This document shows, one piece after another, positions 16,676-25,691 of a DNA stretch of 47,713 nucleotides. The notes below the pieces were generated by a model. It saw only the letters and a program-made list of their open reading frames with translations, was not told the DNA's origin and made no database searches. The position numbers and the translations under genes are program-made. The stretch's first letter is position 1; the number at the start of each line of letters is the position of its first letter. The DNA is from Methanobrevibacter millerae (GTDB taxonomy: Archaea; Methanobacteriota; Methanobacteria; Methanobacteriales; Methanobacteriaceae): assembly GCF_900103415.1 (NCBI RefSeq), contig NZ_FMXB01000003.1, forward strand, positions 479-48,191. The letters run 5' to 3'.

Positions 16676-19600
16676 ATGGGAACTGCCGCTACAAGAAATG
16701 CTTTTAAAGGTTATGGTTATCAAAAATGGGTTTACCTTAACTTTGTATACAAAATGGATTTGGCTAATAAAATTACTTATATTGATGCTGAAATTAGTAG
16801 AAAAGATTCAAAAACTACTAAATTTGATGATATAATTTTAAAAGATGTGGACAATAATGAGTATTATATTCACGTAAAAGATTATGAAAATTTTAATATA
16901 GATAACGTTTCTATTCAAGACAATAAAGTAAAAATTAAGGGCTATAAAGATATACCTTTCAATGCCGAAGATATTAATATTGTTGTTTTCCAATCAAATT
17001 TTGAATGTGATAACGAAATTTTAGGAATAAAAGCTAAACTTATTGATTCTGTGTATTTTGTACCATTAACAATAGAAAATTCAGAAAATCAAATTGGGTC
17101 TTATTCTGATATTCATCGAAAAGAATCAGTTCAGAATCTAGTTTATGATAAACTACACAATGGCAAATTTGAATTTCATGAAAAAAATTTACCTCCGTAT
17201 AATATTTATCCCGTAAAACTAAATCAAAAAACTATTCTTTTAAGAAAAATTCCAGATGAAAAAAATATAAAAAAAGGAGTTCATTGGTGTATTGGACCTC
17301 CGGGAATTGGAAAAAGTCATTTAGTATGTGAGTTTGAGGACAAATATGAAAATTTACTTATTTATAGATTCCATATAGGAAATGAAGATATTTACAAAGA
17401 CGTTAGATTAGTTTTTAATAATTTTTTGCAAAATATATCTTATGAACTATTTGAAAATTCTTCTTTGCATTCGAAATATGAAATCATCAAAAAATTGGAA
17501 GAAACAGATAAAATATTAATTATTGATGGATTAGATCATGTTGAAAATTATAGAGAAGACCAGTTTGGATTCTTTATAAATTTCATTGAATCTTTGCATA
17601 ATACACGAACTATAATTTTTTCAAGACCTCTAAGAAATTATGACGAAATTAAAAATATGCATTTAATAAGGAATTGGTTTAAAGATGAAACAGATTACTA
17701 TTTAAATGAAGAATATCCTTTATTAAAAGATTATTATGAGAAAATATATGATGTTTCAGATGGTTATCCCATTATCATATATTATCTTGCTGAACATATA
17801 AAAAATGGAGGGAATTTATCCGAATACTCAGTGAAAATAGAATCAATTAATGATTATTATGAAAAGATTACAGAGAATATTAGATATAGAAATTTATTAA
17901 AGATATTTTTAACCATTCCAGCTTATGTTTTAAAAGAGGAGATTTCAAGTTTGTTGAATGAAGATAATGCTGAGAATCTTTTAGAATTTATAAATGAGCA
18001 TCCTTATTTATTTAACTTAGAAATGAATCGGTTAAATTTATTCCATGATAGTTTTAATAATTATTTAAGAATCAATTTAAATGTGAATGATGAAATATTG
18101 GAGTGTATTAAGGAAAATATTTTGTCAATAAATATTGAATATCTATCTAGATTTCATGCAATTGATTTTAAAGATGAAGAATTCATTAAAGAAGTTTTAA
18201 GGAGATATTCAAACTTTGAAACTTTTAAAGAATTAAGCAGTAATTTTGATTTTGAATCTGTGAAAATTTTTTATTTAAATCTAAGAAAAATATTGAAAGA
18301 TTATCCAAATACTTTAAATATTTATCAATATTATTCTTTTATCCTAATTTATATGATTGTTGATAGGGAGGATTATTTTGGTGATTTCAGTTTATTTTAT
18401 CAAATTTTTAGATATGCTGATTGGAAAGGATATGGGGAGTGTGATATTTATAGTAATGGTGTGATGTGGAGTTTATATCAATATTATAAAGAGGATAAGT
18501 TATATTCTTTTGAAAAATTATTGGAAACCAAATATTATGATAAAGAACGATTAATTGGTGAATTAAATAGAGAATGGGGTATTGAAGATATATTTTATGG
18601 GGATTATTGTGAATTTGCAGATGAAAATGTTATTGAAGAGATTATTCGTTGTGAATTTAATTATAGCTTACTTGAAGATTATTTAGCATATATATGGATT
18701 AATAAGTGCGAACACTCCAAATATTATCCGTTCATTGATAATTTTGTTAAAAAATCTTGGAATTGGTCTGATGAGATGAAATTTGATAAAATTTTAGATG
18801 AATTAAAAATTCGCACAATACCCGCACAGAATATAATGAATGGTGCTAAATTGAGAATATATCAGTGCGGACATTTAGGAGATGAGAATATTTATTCAAA
18901 ATCCACACTTTCCGAATACATTGTGAATAATTTAAATAAGATGAGTTGTGATTTATATGTTGGATTATTGGGCTATTTAAGATTTAATAACACTTTAAAA
19001 ATAGATTTTGATTACTCTGAAATCTTTAAATATTTTAATATGTATTCATTTCATAAAGATTATAGTGTTGAAACAATGGATACTGCATTATTGATTTTTG
19101 AAAAACATGGATGTATTCCTGAAGAAGATTCTATAAATTTAATTTTAAATACTATGAACAAATCAGGAAAAGGAATTAGTCATTTAAGTTTGGATTATTT
19201 ATCAGAAAAGACATCAGATAGAATTGAAAGTTTATTAAATGCCTATGATTTAGATTTTGACTCACAAATTGGTTATCTGGATGAAGATAAAATTAATAAA
19301 TTTCCAGAAAAAATTGTTTTTAAGAATTTCTTTAAATTTAATTCAGGACGAGAAATAGATTTCAATAATGTTAAAAATATCTTAAAGTCAAATTATAAAA
19401 ATAAGTTATTACGATATCTTAAGTTCCTTAAATTAAATGTTTATAATGTTCCTAATGAATGTCTAGAATTTTTTGAAGAAAATGACATATTGTATGAAGA
19501 GTATAATGATGACGATATAATATACGATGATTCCGATAAAACAATTCTAGAAAGAGGATATTTGAAAAGAGATGATTTTGATGTGATTAAATCTGAAGGA

Positions 19601-19891
19601 ATAACACATTTAGATTTAGCTAAATTACAAAATGGGAATCATGATTGCTTGACCTATCCAGATTTATTTAAGATATATGATGATGAGGTTATTAAAGAAG
19701 ATCTGCTTTTAATAATACACAATTCAATTACCACTAATGTTTATTTTTCAGATAGGTTCTTTGCAAAAATGTATTATTGTTTAGGCAATATTCCTTATCT
19801 TATTGACTATTATAATGTTGAAATTGCTTGGAATAACTTATTTGATATTTTTAAAACATTTATTGAAGAATCTAGAATTTATTCTGATTAG
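16676..19891 (+). CDS. Cap4/DUF4297-like nuclease fused to STAND-type NTPase (Avs-like)
   Basis: Residues 1-150 resemble the Cap4/DUF4297 group of PD-(D/E)xK nucleases: TRNAFKGYGYQKWVY, then DAE at 37-39, FDD at 50-52 and HVK at 66-68, a D-(x)15-hVK catalytic layout. Residues 200-480 are a P-loop NTPase: Walker A GPPGIGKS at 207-214, Walker B ILIIDGLDH with Asp284, SRP as sensor, and a winged-helix-like end near HDSFNNYLR. The remaining 590 residues are helical and repeat-like, as expected of a STAND sensor. Such nuclease-NTPase-sensor chains are the architecture of antiviral Avs proteins, which detect a phage protein, oligomerise and cut DNA. The start is fixed by the domain beginning at residue 5. 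The VPA1262-like pair is divergent. Confidence 0.78.
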   Translation: MGTAATRNAFKGYGYQKWVYLNFVYKMDLANKITYIDAEISRKDSKTTKFDDIILKDVDNNEYYIHVKDYENFNIDNVSIQDNKVKIKGYKDIPFNAEDINIVVFQSNFECDNEILGIKAKLIDSVYFVPLTIENSENQIGSYSDIHRKESVQNLVYDKLHNGKFEFHEKNLPPYNIYPVKLNQKTILLRKIPDEKNIKKGVHWCIGPPGIGKSHLVCEFEDKYENLLIYRFHIGNEDIYKDVRLVFNNFLQNISYELFENSSLHSKYEIIKKLEETDKILIIDGLDHVENYREDQFGFFINFIESLHNTRTIIFSRPLRNYDEIKNMHLIRNWFKDETDYYLNEEYPLLKDYYEKIYDVSDGYPIIIYYLAEHIKNGGNLSEYSVKIESINDYYEKITENIRYRNLLKIFLTIPAYVLKEEISSLLNEDNAENLLEFINEHPYLFNLEMNRLNLFHDSFNNYLRINLNVNDEILECIKENILSINIEYLSRFHAIDFKDEEFIKEVLRRYSNFETFKELSSNFDFESVKIFYLNLRKILKDYPNTLNIYQYYSFILIYMIVDREDYFGDFSLFYQIFRYADWKGYGECDIYSNGVMWSLYQYYKEDKLYSFEKLLETKYYDKERLIGELNREWGIEDIFYGDYCEFADENVIEEIIRCEFNYSLLEDYLAYIWINKCEHSKYYPFIDNFVKKSWNWSDEMKFDKILDELKIRTIPAQNIMNGAKLRIYQCGHLGDENIYSKSTLSEYIVNNLNKMSCDLYVGLLGYLRFNNTLKIDFDYSEIFKYFNMYSFHKDYSVETMDTALLIFEKHGCIPEEDSINLILNTMNKSGKGISHLSLDYLSEKTSDRIESLLNAYDLDFDSQIGYLDEDKINKFPEKIVFKNFFKFNSGREIDFNNVKNILKSNYKNKLLRYLKFLKLNVYNVPNECLEFFEENDILYEEYNDDDIIYDDSDKTILERGYLKRDDFDVIKSEGITHLDLAKLQNGNHDCLTYPDLFKIYDDEVIKEDLLLIIHNSITTNVYFSDRFFAKMYYCLGNIPYLIDYYNVEIAWNNLFDIFKTFIEESRIYSD

Positions 19892-20151
19892 AGATAGGAT
19901 TATGGTCTATTGGAAGATTAATTATGTAAAATAGTTTTTAAAATTGTTAAATTTCTTAAAATTAATCGTTAGTTTAATAAAAATGAATATAAGAATGGCC
20001 TAATTAAATCAATAACGGGTTTTCTTAATTTATTACTTTACCAATATTAACCGCGTAAAGTAGTAAAAAAAATGAAATTATCGATATTACTTTTAAAAAT
20101 AATGAAATAAAACTTCAATAATCATTAACAAACATATATTCAATAAAAAAA
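19892..20151. other. Intergenic region between convergent genes
   Basis: This 260-nt, very AT-rich stretch has no ORF. It contains the hairpin at 20029-20067 and otherwise nothing I can name. Confidence 0.6.
20029..20067. terminator. Probable bidirectional hairpin terminator
   Basis: Arms 20029-20041 and 20055-20067 pair over 13 positions with one G-T wobble, with a 13-nt loop. The minus-strand product is preceded by, and the plus product followed by, runs of A/T. It lies between the convergent nuclease-STAND and two-TM genes. Confidence 0.55.
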
Positions 20152-20781
20152 CTATAACTTTATATTAAACTCCTTTTTCACATGTTTTTTAATCACTTTC
20201 AATATAGTATTAATATCATTTTGATTAAGCTCATTTTTAGAACGTAAAATATATCTCAATTCTAACAATAATTTTTCAGGCAGATAATATAACTCATAAT
20301 CTCTTTTAAATATTATTAAATTATCAAGAAATCCTATATCCTCTTCAACAACTCCATTTATTTTCATAGGTACAGTCTTCCATTTAACTAAAAATTCTTC
20401 AAATTCTTTATCATGAAATGTATCATCTAAAATATAATTTAATAATTTTAGTTTGGTTTCTGGAGAAAAAATAGGAGAAATATAACGAACAATATTAAAT
20501 AGGCGGATAGAACTATTTTTACTCTTTTCATATTTCATAGCATATGCTGTCATTTCAGATGAATGAAATAATGCTGCAATAGCTATTAAAACTGAAAAAT
20601 ATGCTAAAGAAATTGATGAAATATTAAAGACATATTTTTTAGGATTAATAAAAATTTCCAAGTTTGGATTAATATTATAAACAATAGAAACAAAGGTTAA
20701 TAAAGACAAAACTCCAACCACCAAAACTAATCTACTTCCTTTTATATGCATAACATTATTAACATATGAAAATAAACCCAA
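20152..20781 (-). CDS. Two-TM membrane protein of unknown function
   Basis: The 209-residue product has two hydrophobic spans, LVLVVGVLSLLTFVSIVY at about 18-36 and SLAYFSVLIAIAALF at about 57-72, then a 130-residue soluble, charged, helical domain. I recognise no family. The start is uncertain: TTG 20781 is used and has no good ribosome binding site, an internal ATG (Met11, MHIKG) would still keep both TM spans, and the frame is open about 20 codons further upstream with no start, so the N-terminus may be damaged. It follows the metallo-hydrolase operon on the same strand after 248 nt, so it could belong to that module. A membrane-anchored partner or effector is only a guess. Confidence 0.6.
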   Translation of the reverse strand: MGLFSYVNNVMHIKGSRLVLVVGVLSLLTFVSIVYNINPNLEIFINPKKYVFNISSISLAYFSVLIAIAALFHSSEMTAYAMKYEKSKNSSIRLFNIVRYISPIFSPETKLKLLNYILDDTFHDKEFEEFLVKWKTVPMKINGVVEEDIGFLDNLIIFKRDYELYYLPEKLLLELRYILRSKNELNQNDINTILKVIKKHVKKEFNIKL

Positions 20782-21029
20782 CTCTATCTTTTTCTTAAAA
20801 TCATCTGAATCACATCTTTCATCATGTTCTAAATGTTGTTTAAATCAATATTTTCTATTACTTTATTATTATCTATTATATTTATCACTTCTTAATCTTT
20901 TTATGCGTTTATATCTAATCAATTGAATTAATACTTTCATTCTTTTTCAATTATTCAGTTTTATATTTAAACTTGAGGGTTTGATTCAACAGTATTATTT
21001 AACTTTTTATTTGACAAAATAAAACTTTA
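20782..21029. other. AT-rich spacer downstream of the metallo-hydrolase operon
   Basis: No complete gene. The minus strand is open upstream of the two-TM gene for about 20 codons, and a short out-of-frame ATG reading (MMKDVIQMILRKR) lies there too, which hints at an N-terminal frameshift of that gene. Confidence 0.4.
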
Positions 21030-21037
21030 TCAAAGTT
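21015..21037 (-). terminator. Short hairpin at the end of the metallo-hydrolase operon
   Basis: On the minus strand AACTTT-gat-AAAGTT (21023-21037) includes the stop codon and is followed by TTATTTTG. It is a small stem, so a weak terminator at best. Confidence 0.4.
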
Positions 21038-21896
21038 CATTAATTTTAATTCCAACTTTATCTTCTGAGATTTCCTCATCAAGATGAACATGGATAAATG
21101 TTCCTTCATCATCATGATAATAATCCACAAAAATATCTCCATCATTGCGAGTAGTTAAACACCGTCTCTGTTCGCCACCAACAATTAATCCTCTTGTTTT
21201 ATTATAATATTTTTCTCTTGCACTACTTTCATCAGATTTATCTGAAATTATTGTTAATAATGGGTTTAGATGGGATACAAATTCCAAATCGAAATAAGAA
21301 TCGAGCCCATGGTGTGGTGCGAGTAAAATATCAACATGTTTTAATTCCATATAGTCTTCATCATCCTTTATTTCAGATATGTTATTTAAGTCATTGTCTC
21401 CCATTAACAATATTTTAGCATCGTAAAACTTGATTAATAATGCTAAACTATAATAATTTACTTCTGAGTTATTTTTTTCCTTAGGACAGTATGTGAGGAA
21501 TTCTAAACCTCCCCAATTATTTGGATTTTCGAATTTTAATTCTTTAGAAATGGGCGCATTATAAAAATTAACCATGGCCATATATTTTTCATATATTTTT
21601 TTGTCATCATCAGATGCATTAGATAATAAATTTTCATATAACTCATCAGGGAAATATTTATTTCCCACAAATATCCTAGGGCACATATTATATTCATCCA
21701 ACTTTAATAGGCCTTTAATATGATCTTTGTGGGGATGAGATATAATCAAACAATCTAAATCAATGTTATTTTCATAAAGATAATCAACGGGAATGTCTCC
21801 ACCAATATCAAAAAGAATTGTTCTATCATTTGAAGTTTTTATAAATACTGAATTGCCACGATTTAAATCAAAAATTTTAATATTCAATGTTTCCAT
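21030..21896 (-). CDS. ComEC-type metallo-beta-lactamase-fold protein, copy 2
   Basis: The 288-residue soluble protein is a metallo-beta-lactamase fold of the ComEC/Rec2 C-terminal type without the competence membrane domains. Metal ligands are visible in SHPHKDH (His54, His56, Asp58, His59), LLMGDND and LAPHHG, and it ends in LTTRNDGDIFV shared with its neighbour copy. Such folds hydrolyse phosphoesters, nucleotides or nucleic acids. The start has a strong AAAGGAGG and overlaps the end of the membrane gene by 20 nt, so it is the third gene of an operon. It is about as similar to the first gene as expected of an old tandem duplicate separated by the membrane gene. Biological substrate unknown. 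Confidence 0.82.
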   Translation of the reverse strand: METLNIKIFDLNRGNSVFIKTSNDRTILFDIGGDIPVDYLYENNIDLDCLIISHPHKDHIKGLLKLDEYNMCPRIFVGNKYFPDELYENLLSNASDDDKKIYEKYMAMVNFYNAPISKELKFENPNNWGGLEFLTYCPKEKNNSEVNYYSLALLIKFYDAKILLMGDNDLNNISEIKDDEDYMELKHVDILLAPHHGLDSYFDLEFVSHLNPLLTIISDKSDESSAREKYYNKTRGLIVGGEQRRCLTTRNDGDIFVDYYHDDEGTFIHVHLDEEISEDKVGIKINEL

Positions 21897-22539
21897 TTTT
21901 TTCCTCCTTTAAAGAATATGTTTCTTCTTGCAAAACGGATAATGCAAACTTTTCATTTTGTTTAATTGCAATATATCTAAATATAACTATTTCAATTAAA
22001 GATATTCCCAGAAAAATAAAAATATTGTCTAAAGATATGCCTAGATAGTATACAACAATGGAAAATAGCATTGTCAATGGCAGTATGATGGCTGTAAAAT
22101 CCCTGCTCAGCAAAAATAGTTTATGTTGTTGATATACTTTAGGATCATATCTATTTTTTTGATAAATTTCATACCAAAGCGAATCCTCCTCAAAAGAATC
22201 ATTGGGGGTTCGATAATTCTTAAAAATCAAATTTAAATCAATATCTTTTTTATTATACTTTATTTTTCCCTGCCTTAATCTAGTAAAAATATCCGAAGCA
22301 AATCTATGGGGGTTTTTATTATAATACAATATCCAAAATTTCCAATCTGCAGGAATAATATTATTAAGTAGATACACAGGTAAATAAAGCACAGGGACTG
22401 AGAGGAATAATGAAATTATTCCATAACAATCTACAATTGTTTTAAAATTATAATTTATTAAAAGGAATAATGATATATTGAATATTATAAAATAAATCAA
22501 TTTATCATCATAATCTTTTAAATCATCTATGTTTCCCAT
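21877..22539 (-). CDS. Four-TM membrane protein between the two metallo-hydrolases
   Basis: The 220-residue product has hydrophobic spans near 15-30, 35-60, 145-170 and 172-190 and a cytosolic-looking central loop (DIFTRLRQGKIKYNKKDIDLN, RYDPKVYQQHK). I prefer ATG 22539 because GGCGAT lies just upstream, the same element used by the TTG-started gene at 6958; the frame also opens at TTG 22551 directly after the upstream stop. It overlaps the next gene by 20 nt. No family is recognised. Lying between two paralogous hydrolases, it may anchor them at the membrane or be the effector they control. Confidence 0.7.
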   Translation of the reverse strand: MGNIDDLKDYDDKLIYFIIFNISLFLLINYNFKTIVDCYGIISLFLSVPVLYLPVYLLNNIIPADWKFWILYYNKNPHRFASDIFTRLRQGKIKYNKKDIDLNLIFKNYRTPNDSFEEDSLWYEIYQKNRYDPKVYQQHKLFLLSRDFTAIILPLTMLFSIVVYYLGISLDNIFIFLGISLIEIVIFRYIAIKQNEKFALSVLQEETYSLKEEKNGNIEY

Positions 22540-22551
22540 AAATATCGCCAA

Positions 22552-23367
22552 TTAACATTTAATTACGGAATCTCCGTCTTTAATTTCAACAAAGATGTCT
22601 CCATCATTTCGTGTTGTTAAGCATTTTCTAAGTTTGGGTTTACCTTTTTCAATTATTGTTCTGCCTTTTGATTTTGAATTATATCTATCAACTGCACTAT
22701 TATCACTATCATCACTTCCATCAGAAATTATTGTAATCTTAGGTTTAAGATGATTCATTAGTTCCACACTATAACAGGATTCACGACCGTGATGGGGTGC
22801 TAAAAAGATATCAATGTCTTCAGTATGTTTCTTAAATTCGTCATTAGCTAACAATTCTTCAATATTTGATAAAGTATTGTCTCCCATTAATAATACTTTA
22901 ACTCCTTCATGCTCCATAAAAACTGTAAGGCTATAATAATTCAAATCATTCGCTTCATGTTCGGGTTTGAAACTAGTAAAAGTCACTCCGCCATTATAGT
23001 CTGTATTCGTTATGCTTATTTCGTGGGGTGTGGGCTTGTTATAGTCTTTATCAAGTTTTAAATATTGGTTAAATGCTTTAATTGCATTAGGATTATCCGA
23101 TGAATCTCTTGATTCTTCAATTAATTTTTTTGGGATAGATTTATTCCGTAAAATGGTTTTTGGTTTTCTATCGTCCATTTCTGCAAGTCCACTAATGTGG
23201 TCTAAATGTGGATGGCTAATAATTAAACAGTATAAATTACCATTTACATAATCTAAGGGATTCTTATTTTCACACATTCCCAAATCAAATAAAATTTTCA
23301 CGGTTTCTGTTTCAATTAAAACTGAACATCCATGACCTATATCAAAAAATCTTAATTTTAGAGTCAT
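22552..23367 (-). CDS. ComEC-type metallo-beta-lactamase-fold protein, copy 1
   Basis: The 271-residue protein is the first gene of the operon, with a very strong GGAGGAAGG ribosome binding site before ATG 23367. It has RFFDIGHGCSVLIE, the metal motif SHPHLDH (His52, His54, Asp56, His57), LLMGDNT and LAPHHGRES, then CLTTRNDGDIFVEI near the end. These are the blocks of ComEC-type metallo-beta-lactamase folds. It differs from copy 2 in DIGHG versus DLNRG at the first loop and in an extra SDDSDNSA stretch. No signal peptide, so it acts in the cytoplasm. It is co-transcribed with the membrane gene. AVAST type I defence systems also include a stand-alone metallo-beta-lactamase protein, but no protease-STAND partner is seen here, so that parallel is loose. 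Confidence 0.84.
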   Translation of the reverse strand: MTLKLRFFDIGHGCSVLIETETVKILFDLGMCENKNPLDYVNGNLYCLIISHPHLDHISGLAEMDDRKPKTILRNKSIPKKLIEESRDSSDNPNAIKAFNQYLKLDKDYNKPTPHEISITNTDYNGGVTFTSFKPEHEANDLNYYSLTVFMEHEGVKVLLMGDNTLSNIEELLANDEFKKHTEDIDIFLAPHHGRESCYSVELMNHLKPKITIISDGSDDSDNSAVDRYNSKSKGRTIIEKGKPKLRKCLTTRNDGDIFVEIKDGDSVIKC

Positions 23368-23947
23368 TTTCCTTCCTCCTTTTTTTAATTTTTAAAATTA
23401 TTCTTACAATAAGTTATTATTATTGGACTATTTAAAATTATCTATTTTATCACTAAAAAATATAAAATAATTAATCGTTAAAGTAATATTATTAATTTAA
23501 TGTTATAAGTATTATAAAATTGATGAAAAAGTATTATTATCTAAATATTATTTATGGTAATAAATAATATTAATATAAAATAATAAAATAATCGATTGAT
23601 TAAAATTAATTTTAATTATGTTAACTAGGGAAATATTGAAGTAATATTAACTTTAATTAATAATAATATTTAAATTAAAATTACAAATTGTAATCAATAT
23701 TAAAAATATTTTATTTAAAATTTGTTTACGCTCCGTTAATCATCATGGTGTTACTTTAATCATCATAACTCCAAATTCGGTTCTGATTGGTTAAAAAGAG
23801 TATATGGTATTATTATTTAAATTATCCTTTTTTCATATTCATTATGTATTGTTACATAAAAAAGCATAATTATTGTTTTCAAAGCAAATGTGTGCGTCTA
23901 AAGCTTTATTTAAAAAATACATTAATTTATATGTAATAAATAAACTG
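23368..23947. other. Extremely AT-rich, gene-free stretch
   Basis: About 580 nt with almost no G or C between 23400 and 23700 and no ORF of note on either strand. It holds the promoter of the metallo-hydrolase operon and may be part of the island edge. A short direct repeat (TTAATCATCAT) lies at about 23737 and 23757. Confidence 0.55.
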
Positions 23948-24151
23948 TTAATGGTGTAGCATTACATTACAATTTAGATTTATTAAAAACTTTCTATTTG
24001 GATGCATTGGCTCTATCTGCTCTAGTGGAGGTATTGGACATTGGCATACATCTAATGGGTTTTTATATTCTTTTTTTCTCTTTTCCTGAAATTTTTTAAT
24101 TTCTAATAAACTTCTCTGAAAACCCGTTTCACGTACAATAGCGACATCCAA
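23948..24151 (-). CDS. Possible small protein or gene fragment
   Basis: A 67-codon frame reads TTG-DVAIVRETGFQRS, a very basic helix (EIKKFQEKRKKEYKNP), then a Pro/Cys segment CQCPIPPLEQIEPMHPNRK. The text looks protein-like, and the frame extends about ten codons upstream (DVLPTKK) without ATG or ribosome binding site, so it may be the tail of a lost gene rather than a working small protein. I do not recognise it. It lies at the right edge of the accessory island, where fragments are expected. Confidence 0.3.
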   Translation of the reverse strand: MDVAIVRETGFQRSLLEIKKFQEKRKKEYKNPLDVCQCPIPPLEQIEPMHPNRKFLINLNCNVMLHH

Positions 24152-24310
24152 TTTCTTTGTTGGTAAAACATCATGATTTTTAAATTTGACTCATTGGAGT
24201 TATTTTCGATTATAAATTTATAAAAATAGATTTTTGCTATTGAATCTTATTTTTATTATGATATTAATAAATTCTTCCATTTTAATATCTAAAAAGAGTT
24301 GCCATTACAA

Positions 24311-25516
24311 TTATTCCTCAAAAACTTCACTAAGCAAATCCGCAGCTTTTTTGCCGTTTTCCGAATCCACATACAATATTATTGTCGTTTGGGAAGATGA
24401 AATCTCAATTATCCTGATGCCGTTTTTCTGCAGCTCTTCTGTAATATCTGAAATGATTCCCTGCGTTTCGCCGGCGAAATTTGAGCCTGCAATAATAATC
24501 ATGGAGGCGTCATCACCCAATGATAATGAACTAAAGCTATTATTTTCAATCACTACATTGTGCAATATGTGATATGCCTTATCGGACTGTGCTTTTTCAA
24601 CAAATACGGTCAATGAATCGTGTCCGGCGGAAATGCCCAATATGTTGATGTCGTTTTCAGCCAAACTGGAAGTCACTTTTGCCAAACGCACGGACTTTTC
24701 AGGAATTCCGGCACCGACAACAGCTATAAGCGAAACGGGATTTTCATATAGGGTCACGGATTTAAAGGAATTATCGTCAGAAGGTCCTGTAATGCGCGTG
24801 CCGTTCACGCTTAAATCATTGTATTTGGAATTAATGATTTTGGCTGATATTGACGGATCTTTATATGCCAATGCGCGGGGATGGATAACTTGAACGCTTA
24901 AAGCTGTCAAATCAACCAATTCCTCGGCGCTGATTTCACTTAAAAGTTCTGCATCTTCGATTTTTTCAGGATCGGTTGACATCACTCCATCCACATCTGT
25001 GACGAAGATTACTTCACTGGCTTTCAGGTAACGTCCCATTAAAAATGTTGTAATGTCGCTTCCACCCATTTCGAGAGTGGTGATTTCTCCGTCCGGGTCT
25101 TTGCCTAAAAATCCGCAGATGACTGGGACTATGCCCTGATTCAGGAGTTCCTTAATTCCTCCGGCTTTTTTATTGGTGGTTTTTAAATCAATTTTGGCGT
25201 TCAATAAATTTGAATCGGTCATTATTGGCCATAATTCATTATATGGATCTATAAATTCGGATTTCACTCCCAGTGATTCAATGGCTGATGAAAACAACCT
25301 TGCGCTGGTCAGCTCGCCCATGGCCATGATTTCCGCCTTTTGCCTGTCGCTTAAATCGGCTTCAATCAATTCCTCGACAGTCTTGTTGGCTGCTGATGCC
25401 ACTACTGCGATTTGATTGCCTTTCATATACTCATTCACCACTGACTTTGCAGCATTTTTTATTCTTAATCCGTCTCCCAGAGACATGCCTCCGAATTTAA
25501 CTACTATCAAATCCAT
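24311..25516 (-). CDS. lysC: Aspartate kinase
   Basis: The 401-residue protein starts MDLIVVKFGGMSLGDG, the KFGG phosphate-binding motif of aspartokinases (with MS where most have TS), continues with ASAANKTVEELIEA, MGELTSARLFSSAIE, GFLGKDPDGEITTLEMGGSDIT and VIFVTDVDGVMSTDP, and ends with two ACT domains (about 255-401) for amino-acid feedback. It phosphorylates aspartate to aspartyl-phosphate, the first step to lysine, threonine and methionine. The length is at the short end of the family but complete. Codon use is more GC-rich than the island to its left, so this marks a return to chromosomal DNA. It stands alone, with no lysine genes alongside. A short oligo-T stretch (24292-24299, minus) may end the transcript. 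Confidence 0.88.
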   Translation of the reverse strand: MDLIVVKFGGMSLGDGLRIKNAAKSVVNEYMKGNQIAVVASAANKTVEELIEADLSDRQKAEIMAMGELTSARLFSSAIESLGVKSEFIDPYNELWPIMTDSNLLNAKIDLKTTNKKAGGIKELLNQGIVPVICGFLGKDPDGEITTLEMGGSDITTFLMGRYLKASEVIFVTDVDGVMSTDPEKIEDAELLSEISAEELVDLTALSVQVIHPRALAYKDPSISAKIINSKYNDLSVNGTRITGPSDDNSFKSVTLYENPVSLIAVVGAGIPEKSVRLAKVTSSLAENDINILGISAGHDSLTVFVEKAQSDKAYHILHNVVIENNSFSSLSLGDDASMIIIAGSNFAGETQGIISDITEELQKNGIRIIEISSSQTTIILYVDSENGKKAADLLSEVFEE

Positions 25517-25691
25517 TAAAATTCACGTCTGCTTTTTAAATAACAAATATATTTAGATTTTTATTTTATCATGTTAATAAACTTTCAAGCTTAGGATTTT
25601 TTGCTTGATTTTTTGAATAATTTTTCGGCGGTTAATTATTTATTATAAAAATGCCTCATATATAATCATAGAAACTTTAACAGGTGAAAAA

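Noticed and set aside
21030-23367. DNA-uptake (ComEC) genes
   Set aside because: Only the metallo-beta-lactamase fold is shared; the competence membrane domain is absent and the TM neighbour does not resemble it.
19960-23480. A 12-mer (AATTAATCGTTA) on both sides of the metallo-hydrolase module as attachment sites
   Set aside because: Both copies lie in extremely AT-rich spacers where such matches are expected by chance, and no integrase is present.
24234-24893. Plus-strand open frames opposite the aspartate kinase gene
   Set aside because: They are antisense shadows of a gene with strong family motifs and have no ribosome binding site or recognisable content.
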